Program-made: the position numbers and the translations under genes
Notes under the pieces: generated by a model
Told to the model about the DNA's origin: nothing
The model's input: only the letters and a program-made list of their open reading frames with translations
Databases searched by the model: none
NCBI GenBank assembly: GCA_026018925.1
Contig: JAKSZU010000013.1
Location: 82,112,291-82,176,290 of the forward strand
Reading direction: 5' to 3'
Origin: Tupaia tana
Lineage: Eukaryota > Chordata > Mammalia > Scandentia > Tupaiidae
Length of the DNA: 64,000 bases
In this document: positions 56,660 through 64,000 of the stretch, piece by piece
How the letters are laid out: each line of letters opens with the position of its first letter
Position numbering within the stretch: the first letter of the stretch is position 1

Positions 56660-57120
56660 AGAAGATGGAGAAGGTACACTCGCCTTTTCACTGCTTTGGC
56701 TGGAAAATAACTTGTCTGGGTGAGAACTACTCATATGGCCATACCTAGGTGCAATTGTATCAGCTTCCTCTGCCACATAGGTTCTTCTTGATAGGATCCC
56801 TAATGAAAAAGCAGACACTTCATTGCAATGCAGTGTGCATGGAACAGGAAAGGTGAGAATTCAGGTCTTTCTAACATAGGGGTCAGTCTTTGAACCTCAC
56901 TAGTTAAGAGTTATTATTAAGGATGATTGCAGGTTTCGTAACAGAGAATCAGAGTAGCTTGTGCTTGCTTGCTTATTTATTTATTTTTAATGACAACTCT
57001 TCAGGAAATACAAAGACCACTGCTGCCTTAAAATGTAAATTTGACTCTAAGATGCATTGCCATTTCAATAATATTATAATGTGGGGAAAAACAGAAAAGC
57101 ATGCCATAGAATTAAGGAAG
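56660..57120. other. Unique intronic DNA
   Basis: No gene or clear repeat recognised. Confidence 0.4.
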
Positions 57121-57147
57121 TTTAGTTTAGTAATTGTCATTATGTTT

Positions 57148-57436
57148 TGTTTGTTTGTTTGTTTGTTTGTTTTTTGGTTTTGCCATAGGGTGTGTGTGCT
57201 TGACAGAGAGAGAGAGACAGCAAAAGGGAAAATGAGAACTCACCCTCCCCCCCCCCGGGGGGAGTGGGCGGGGGGATAGCCATACCGCAATACCGTCTCC
57301 TCCATTCTCCTTCTGGGATTTTGGGCACACATGCACACACGCCTGGTGTGATTTTCAGTCTGCTGGGCCCAGAACTTTAACGTGGTAGGTGATGTGGGAG
57401 TCCAGCACTGTATTCACTATACTATCTGCTGGCCCA
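57148..57436 (-). mobile_element. Family A SINE, long form, (TTTG)n tail
   Basis: Tail is (GTTT)n at 57148-57171. The centre has an expanded C/G run at about 57245-57275. Ends 'ctatctgctggccc'. Confidence 0.86.
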
Positions 57437-57789
57437 TCGCTATAGATTTTTTTATTTAGTCGTTTTCCACAAACAATTTTGCTAAAACTTCATGAAGTTC
57501 CCATGGTAACAGTGATTATATGGGGATGGTCATGATTGGATCTAGCTGCTTCTGCCTGACCATTGGAATCAAAATGCTGTTAGCCAGAGTAGGTACTCAC
57601 TGGTGAATAGTGTTTCCCCCAATCCCCCTTGTTGACTGAATTTGTCTTGTTGAGTTTTATTTCTGGATATAGGTTATTCAAGCTCAGAGTCCTCAAAATC
57701 ATTTGGATCCAAGTCAGGAAGAGGACTACCTTGGAAATCCGTTTACCTTGCCTCCTGAGATGCTGGGGATTTAGCAAGCAGTGATCAAA

Positions 57790-57935
57790 GACCTTTGGAA
57801 AGCTTTGCAAAGCTCTCTAATACATACATCCCATTCAGTCCTTTCATCAGCTCAACAACCTGATGTGGGTGCTAGGGAACTACTGGTGTGTCTGGGAACT
57901 GTATGGGAAGATGAAGAAGTCATGAACAGTAGTTC
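57790..57935 (-). mobile_element. MIR-like fragment
   Basis: 'agctttgcaaagctctctaatacatacatcccattcagtcctttcatcagctcaacaacc'. Confidence 0.45.
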
Positions 57936-58369
57936 ACATCACAGTCCTGCCCCTTCACTCTGCTTTCCCCAGGAGACACTGTGGGAAGAAGAGGTAGAGG
58001 CAGTGCCTTGGAATTCCTAGTCTGCATTTGATAGATATGTGCTCCTTGGGAGTTATGGAATAAATGAGGTTAACTAATGTCTAAATGGAGGAAATGGCCA
58101 TGAATACATTCCTTGGTGATTGAGAACCCTATGGTTATGTCCCAGGCCAGCTCTTAAGAGTCCAAAGAAAATCAAATATTCTGTCACATAACAGATTGGT
58201 TGGCTACCCTTCAAGCACACCTTCTTGCAGACAGTTCCAGAAAAGGGCAGCTCCCAGCCCAGCTCTGACAGATGAATTGGATGGCTGAGTTGTGGCATTG
58301 CTTTTGCCAAAACCGCTTGGATTGTTTCCACTAGGGACTGTGGGATGCAGCCAACTTTCCTGCTTTACC

Positions 58370-58790
58370 TCGAGTTAAGCAGAAATATTCACCTGCCTGA
58401 ATATTGTTATGTCTGTGTCATCTCATCATTGGAGAAAGCACATTACAACCTCTTGCAGTTCCTTTCATGAAACAGAGCAGGGCATCGAGGAAATACGGTA
58501 GTCAGCATGACATCACAGCAGGTCAGAACTGGTATCAGCACAGATTTTTGATTACATTTTAAAATTCAGTTTGTACACAATTGGGATTCATTTAATTAAC
58601 TCTAAGCTGTCATATCAATCTGGGTTTGAATGGATCTGCATTTTAATAGCATCTTCCTCCAAAATAATCTTCCTGTGGCCAATAGCATCCCATTATTCTA
58701 ATGATGACATCATAGAATTTGGTTATTTTCCCTTTATTTTCAACAGTCGTTACTATGTATGCAATAATAATGAAATCAAGCTTTTTTGAC
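58370..58790. other. Unique segment, candidate conserved non-coding element
   Basis: About 400 bp of non-repetitive DNA with regulatory-looking words: AATTTAATTAA-type homeodomain site near 58590, an ATGATGACATCAT palindrome near 58700 (AP-1/CRE-like core), and a CCAAT (inverted, ATTGG) near 58677. No coding potential. Confidence 0.3.
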
Positions 58791-58795
58791 TTTTT

Positions 58796-58798
<3 letters not shown>

Positions 58799-58829
<31 letters not shown>
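58799..58829 (+). repeat. Poly(T) tract
   Basis: About 30 T, with no SINE body on either side. Confidence 0.85.
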
Positions 58830-58831
<2 letters not shown>

Positions 58832-58969
58832 GCGAATTTGTCAGTTTCTTGCCAGTCTTTCATTATGTACACATTTTCCTGGTTAGCTGACAAGTCAGAA
58901 TGATAATGATGGCAGAGAGAAGAGGATCGACAAAGTTTGTTTCTTTGGATTTTACCAAAATCATTGGTT

Positions 58970-59001
58970 GATTTTTTTTTTTCTCTTAGATTTTTTTTTT
59001 T

Positions 59002-59035
<34 letters not shown>

Positions 59036-59269
59036 TTTTTTTGCTATAGGGTATGTGTGCTCTCCAGAGAGAGACAGAGAGAGAGGGAAAGTGAGAAATC
59101 ACCCTGCAGGGTGGGTGGTCCTTCCACAATCCCTTCTCCTTCATTCTCCTCTTGGGATTTCAGGCACACACCCAGCATGATATATCCAAGCTGCTGGTTC
59201 TGGGACTTGAACCATGTAGCCACGCATGTGGGATCCAGCACCTTATTCTCTACAGCACCTGCTGGCCCA
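58970..59269 (-). mobile_element. Family A SINE, long form, very long T-rich tail
   Basis: T-rich tail 58970-59040, body to 'gcacctgctggcccaagg'. The centre has a small deletion. Confidence 0.86.
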
Positions 59270-59412
59270 AGGATGTTTTACTTTTGATAATTTTTTCATT
59301 GTAAACAGGATATGACATGTACCGAAGAAGTGGAAAGAGTAAAATAATTCAAAGTGCCTGTCATGAGACTGCATACTCGATAAATATTTTAATATTTTAA
59401 ATGAAAAAAAAA

Positions 59413-59650
59413 AAAAGTTAGGCAGTGGTGCAGTGTTAATACAATGCTCTGTGAGGCTAATCCACATGGGAACATTCCAGGTTCGTGTTTAGAGACCTCC
59501 CTCACCACAGTGGACGCTGAAGGCCCATGATCCAGGCTGGCTGAGGCTGGGGGTGGGTTGTGACATGAGGAACCTGGTAGTGGTGGTGGAGGGAGTCTGT
59601 CTTTCTGTCCCTGTCTGTGTGTGTCTCTCTTTCTCACTCATAGACAAAAG
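59413..59650 (+). mobile_element. Family B SINE, CCCATGATC-core subtype
   Basis: 'aggcagtggtgcagtgttaat' head with box A, 'ttccaggttcgtgtttagagacctccc' B-box region, 'gcccatgatccaggctggctg'. Partner of 28095-28325. Confidence 0.72.
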
Positions 59651-60113
59651 ATATACATAAATGTAAAAATAAAATTGTATATAATCTCTCCACCAAAAAT
59701 CGTGGGGGATTTTCTTTGAGTAGATATTAAATAGTTGTAATTATATCAATTTTCCAATGCACTTTTACATTTAACATTTTCATAAACATTTGTCTCATGC
59801 TGTTATTAACTCTTTGTAAATAAATTTTAATTGGTTCCGTAATTGTTTGTTAGGAAAACATTTGGCTGTGAGTACCTAAAAGCATAGAAAACAACAGCCG
59901 AAGGAGTTTATTCAGTTTCATGACAGAGGAAATTGGAACAAGGGTGCAGCTTCTTGGAATAAGAAGACTGCTCACTGAGGGTGTTAGGGGCCCAACTCTT
60001 GGCAGTTTTGCAGGTCTTAGTAGCACAGGGCCCTCCCAGAGGAAACAGGAGCTGGACCAGCCTGGCAAATGAGTCACATGACCACTCTAACTAAAAAAAG
60101 GGAGGAAAGGGGG

Positions 60114-60290
60114 GAGGCGCAACAGCAGGTGGTGTGGTGGTTAGGGGTGCTGGGCTCCCACATGGCTGACCACAGTTCGAGTCCCAGACCTGGTGGCCTG
60201 CTTTCTCACTTTCCTTTCTCTCATTCTCTTGCTCTGCCCCTCTCTGGTCAAATTAAATAAACAATAAATAAAGCTAAATAAAAGAATTAA
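60114..60290 (+). mobile_element. Family A SINE, short form
   Basis: 'caacagcaggtggtgtggtgg' head, intact B box GGTTCGAGTCC variant ('agttcgagtccc'), CT linker, AAATTAAATAAA tail. Confidence 0.9.
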
Positions 60291-60533
60291 GCAAAAAGTT
60301 CTGGGAAGGTGAATTGATAACTTTCTACTCTCTGTAGAGGTGGAGTATGGGTTTCTTAGAAAGAAGGACCTGAATTAAGATTACTATGTCAGAGAGCAGT
60401 TGATTAAAAAAAAAAAAAATCCCAATATGATTGCTTAAGTGGCAAGATTTGAAAACCTGTGCTCTGTTTACTGCTACCTAATTTGCACAGATGTATAACC
60501 AGCCATAAAGTAGGATCAAAACTAAAACCAGTT

Positions 60534-60634
60534 GGGACCAGCAGGTGGTGTGGTGGTTAAGGCGCTAGACACTCCCACATGGCCAACCACGGTTCAAATC
60601 CCGAATCTGGTGGCTTGCTGGCTTGCTTTCTCAC

Positions 60635-60688
<54 letters not shown>

Positions 60689-60727
60689 AAATTAAAATAA
60701 ATGAATGGGTAAATAAATTAAAAAGAA
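60534..60727 (+). mobile_element. Family A SINE, short form, expanded (CT)n linker
   Basis: GGGACCAGCAGGTGGTGTGG head; (CT)n about 60644-60685. TSD AAAACTAAAACCAGT at 60518-60532 and 60728-60742. Confidence 0.93.
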
Positions 60728-60744
60728 AAAACTAAAACCAGTGG

Positions 60745-61240
60745 ATATCAGTTTCATGAAGGCAGTTGTCAACAGGAGAAAAGAAAAAATCCTCAACATT
60801 TAGAGCTACCCCAGTGTGGAATAAACTGTTTCCTGGGATGATAAGCGACCTGCCTTAAGATCCAGAAACTGAAGATACACTTGGTACATGGGTGGAAGAG
60901 GTCATTTATGGATTTGTAAAGTGGACTAGCTGCCCAATAATGCCTGTGCATCCCCGTGGTTTTTAAATTAAGGCACATGTGCCAAAATACTTTTCCAAGC
61001 ACCCAAGGCATCTGTTGTACCAGTGGAACCTTGCTCCAGAGTTGCTTCAGATCAAATAGAATTCCCTGAAATGTACCTATGTAGGGTAATTGTCTGAGAC
61101 AGCAGGATTCACCTGCTAAGCTCCTGGTTCCAGTGTGGTCGAGAAGCTCTCTGTTGGGTTTGGAGCCAGCCATTACCTGGGTTGGGTCTGTGCACTGGCC
61201 CCATCCAGGTTACAGATCTTCCCCCCCCCTCTTTATTCAT
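60745..61240. other. Unique intronic DNA
   Basis: No gene or clear repeat recognised. Confidence 0.4.
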
Positions 61241-61244
61241 AATA

Positions 61245-61517
61245 GACCATGTGTATATGCAAGTGAAGGGGAGAGAGAGAGAAAGAGAAGGAGAGAGAGA
61301 GAAAGAGAGAGAGAGAGAAAGAGATATGAGCACCTCCACAGGGTCTGGTCATGCTGTAATCCTCTTCCTCCAGTTCTCCAGCTGTCTAATCTTGGGCACT
61401 CACATGTGCTTGGAGTATTTCATACTGACCAGGCCAGGGAATTGAACTGTGGTTGCCAGGTAGGATCTGGCTTCTCTTGAGCAACACATTACCACTCCAC
61501 CAAAGTGCCAGCCCAAG
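61245..61517 (-). mobile_element. Family B SINE with (GA)n tail
   Basis: (GA)n at about 61270-61325; minus-strand head TGGGCTGGCACTTTGGTGGA, B box 'cagttcaattccctgg'. Confidence 0.75.
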
Positions 61518-62732
61518 TTGCACATCTTTTATCCCCACTGCCTATTAACTTGACTTTCTTATTTTTCCTGATGCATGGGTTTTGCTCTTTGTGCCACAAA
61601 ATGTGCATGTTTCTTATGCGAGGGACAGTGTAGTCTCTCTTTTGACATTACTCAGTTATAAAACAAGGAAGAACATAAACACAATCATCCCTTCGATTTA
61701 TTTGCAAAAGCAGTCCTACTTAAGTGAAAAATTTCACTAATTTAAATCATGTTATTTGAACTCCAACTTAAAGCCGTGTTATTGCGTGTGATAAATAAAC
61801 ACATGAGTTTGATTTTATGTAACTCAGTCAACAGACATTTTCGAAAATCTCCTCTATGTTTGTGGTGCTGAGATGTCATAGTAAATACAAGAGTCTGTGT
61901 CCTCGTGAAGCCTGCTTTCAGGTTGAGGAGGAAGGAAGAAAAGTTTACAGTTTAACAAGTAAATGTAGACAGTGTCAGCTTGTTGAAGTACAGAGGTAGG
62001 GACTGCAGGGAAGGGAGATGCCTCCATAGAATGATCAGGGAAGGCCTTATCAGTAAGGTAATATTTGAACTATGACTCAAAGACATGAGCTGTAGACATT
62101 TGGGGGAGCACACTCCTGGCAGAGGAGCAGCAAGGACATTGACCCTGAATTGAAAGCACACTTGCTATGTTTGAGAAGCAAGGAGGGAAGATCAATGTGT
62201 CAAGAGTGGAGTGGCTGAAGGATAGGTGGGAGGAGATATGACCAAAGGGGTGGTGGTTAAAGCTAGATTATGAAGGTATCTATATACCAGGGTGGCTTTT
62301 ACTCTAAGTGAGATCAGAATCTAGTTTGAAGCACAGTATTTTTACAATCTGACCTTTTTTTAATTTTAAGATTACTCTGATTGACGAAGTGAGACTAGTT
62401 AGTAAGGAGAGGGGCAAGAGTGGAAGCAGAGAGGCCTCTTGGGAGGATATTGTGGTAATTTGAGGGACCTATGTGAGCCAAGACAGTAGCAGAGGAGGTG
62501 GTGAGTCTTGGATGTAGTTCCATAGTACTGCTCAGGGGATTTTCTCATAGAGAAGATGTGGAATGTGAGAGAAAGAAAGAAAAAAAAAATGCAGGATGTG
62601 CCAAAGGTTTTGGGTTAAGCAACTAGTAGGATGGAATTTCACTGTAATGAGATGGTGATAGCATGGGAAGACCTGTTTTGATGGGAAAATAGGAGTTCAG
62701 TTTTAGAAGTGTTGTTAAATTTGTCTATTTGA

Positions 62733-63000
62733 GGGAACCAGCAGATAGCGTAATGGCTATGTCACTGGACTCCCACATAGTCAACCGCGGTTTGCGGCCC
62801 GGACCCGGTGGCTTAAAATTCACGCCGGGCGCGTGTGCGTGCGTGCCCAAGATCCCGAGAGGAGAATGGAGGAAAAGGGATTGCGGCATGACCATCCCCC
62901 CTGGGGGGTGATTTCTCGCTTTCTGTCTCTATGTCTCTCTCTGTCTGTCTGGCGAACGCACGCGCCCTATAGTGAAAAACCTCTCCAAAAAAAAAAAAAA
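62733..63000 (+). mobile_element. Family A SINE, long form, youngest-looking + strand copy
   Basis: Full length from GGGAACCAGCAGATAGCG to an A14 tail. TSD TTGTCTATTTGA at 62721-62732 and 63001-63012 is perfect. The B box is mutated (GGTTTGCGGCC), so this copy itself may be a poor template. Confidence 0.95.
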
Positions 63001-63049
63001 TTGTCTATTTGATACTCAACTGGAAATGTTCAGTGGCAATGTCTTTTTA

Positions 63050-63525
63050 GTCTATTAGGCTGCTTTAACAAGACTAAGTGGCTTATTACAGAAATTAATT
63101 TCTTACAGTTCTGGAGGCTGGGAAGTCCAAATTTGATGTCCAGTGAAGGCTTGTTTTCTGATTCGTAGATAGCACCTTCTGAATGTGTCTTCTTATGGGA
63201 AAGAGGACAAGGCAGCTCTCTGGGGCCATTTTATTCCCCCAAGAAAGAACTCAATATCAATGAAAATTTAATAATGACAAAAGTAGTAGTTTAGTTCACT
63301 GAGGAAAAGGTGAATTATTTAATTACTAGCAATGAAATAGAGGAAGAAAATCAACATGGACCACTATTATTTAGGGGTTCTTGTATAAGAACACAAATCC
63401 CATTCATGAGGGCTCTGCTCTCAAAATCTAATCATCCCAAAGACGTTCCCACCTAATACCTTCACATTGATGGTTAGGTGTGGACATGTGAATTTGGTGG
63501 GACATAAGCATTCATACCATAGAAG
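63050..63525 (-). mobile_element. MLT1/MST-type LTR with an internal insertion
   Basis: Left 'ttagtctattaggctgctttaac' and 'cagttctggaggctgggaagtcc'; right 'agaacacaaatcccattcatgagggc' to 'ggacataagcattcataccata'. About 145 bp (63229-63373) between them is foreign to the LTR and not identified. Confidence 0.78.
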
Positions 63526-64000
63526 GCAGTTAGATATATGAGTCTAGAGTTAGAAAGAGAGGTCTGAACTGTTTATTTAAAAATGAGCATTATGAATTAG
63601 TGGATGATATTTCAAGCCAGGGAGTTGGATAAGCTCAATAAGTGAGGGAAGGTAGACAGGGGGAGAAGTATGAGGACAAAGATCTGGCTTGTTAGCGGAG
63701 ATGACAAGGAACTAGCAAATTAAAATAAGGCATGATCCACGAATTAGAAGAGAACTAAGAAGTTCTCTTTGGGGATGTGGAATTTCAGAAAGTATTTCTA
63801 GAAAAGGGGAATGCTACTAATATGCTAAGAAGTTCATGGCCTAAGGAATGTCCACAGACTGTAGCAATGTGATGCCCTGGACTGGAGCTATCTTGGTGAA
63901 TAGGTGGAGGTGAACACTAAATGGGCTGGCTTTAAGTGTGAGTAAGACGAGAGGAGCTGGAGACAGAAGGGAGCTGACTCTTTCAAGGAGTTTTGCTGTC

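Larger units (their letters stand above)
35445..64000 (+). other. PALM2AKAP2: PALM2 intron 1 (5' part), extends beyond window
   Basis: It starts with the donor GTAAGT and runs to the window edge. I looked for a second exon encoding EKRKRQTEIEGK-like sequence and found none. The intron carries family A and B SINEs, MIR fragments, a MER20, a mariner-like MITE, an hAT-like element and an MLT1, with unique stretches between. The first ~7 kb (35.5-43.7 kb) has few young SINEs compared with 1-34 kb. Confidence 0.75.
61805..64000 (+). repeat. Ancient interspersed repeat, >1.3 kb, runs off the window
   Basis: An old repeat with ordered landmarks: 'gtaactcagtcaacagaca', 'aatgatcagggaaggcctta', 'ggtggcttttactctaagtgag', 'gattactctgattgacgaag', 'ttagatatatgagtctagag', and at the edge 'ctctttcaaggagttttgct'. 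A SINE (62733-63000) and an MLT1 (63050-63525) interrupt it. A shorter copy is at 2110-2620. Formal family name not assigned. Confidence 0.6.

Noticed and set aside
60534-60610. tRNA-gene-like A and B boxes in SINE heads
   Set aside because: They are SINE internal promoters: no full tRNA cloverleaf, and each copy continues into a SINE body with TSDs.
1-64000. Firm species call (colugo)
   Set aside because: The SINE body differs from published dermopteran t-SINE/CYN descriptions and I could not run a database search; only 'placental mammal, perhaps Euarchontoglires' is supported.

Overview
The window is non-coding-rich nuclear DNA of a placental mammal. Evidence: ancient eutherian repeats (MIR, L2, L1M-type 3' ends, MLT1 LTRs, MER20, a MER2/Tigger-type element), a spliced GT-donor exon in a CpG island, and a processed pseudogene with poly(A) and target-site duplications (TSDs). 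No prokaryotic gene structure is present. The species is not certain. The dominant repeat is a tRNA-like SINE with a ~180 bp non-tRNA body ('family A' here). I do not recognise it as primate Alu, rodent B1/B2/ID, carnivore SINEC, equid ERE, ruminant BOV, rabbit C or bat VES. Three short 7SL-RNA-like modules hint at Euarchontoglires. A colugo (Dermoptera) is a low-confidence guess; the published dermopteran t-SINE/CYN elements are described as lacking a large non-tRNA body, so the match is not clean.

Layout: 1-34.7 kb is intergenic: SINEs, LTRs, DNA transposons and MIR/L2/L1 relics around patches of unique DNA. A retrocopy of the ribosomal protein gene RPL15, broken by one early frameshift, lies at 15.79-16.74 kb. 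At 34.78-35.31 kb there is a CpG island with GC boxes. Directly downstream, 35400-35444 on the + strand encodes MAEAELHKERLQAIA followed by a consensus donor GTAAGT. This is the first coding exon of PALM2 (paralemmin-2; PALM2AKAP2 locus). From 35445 to the window end is its first intron; I found no second exon. The last 2.2 kb lies within one ancient repeat, interrupted by a young SINE and an MLT1 LTR.

The one functional gene supported is PALM2; the rest records retrotransposition. The points most worth checking are: (i) two SINE loci 27 kb apart that share the same ~60 bp 5' flank, duplicated in one of them; (ii) a 1.16 kb insertion with a perfect 17 bp TSD that begins as a SINE and ends in ~850 bp of non-SINE DNA; (iii) composite tRNA/7SL-like SINEs; (iv) a three-deep nest of MIR, MER2/Tigger and SINE; (v) a splice-acceptor-like tract just upstream of the PALM2 ATG.
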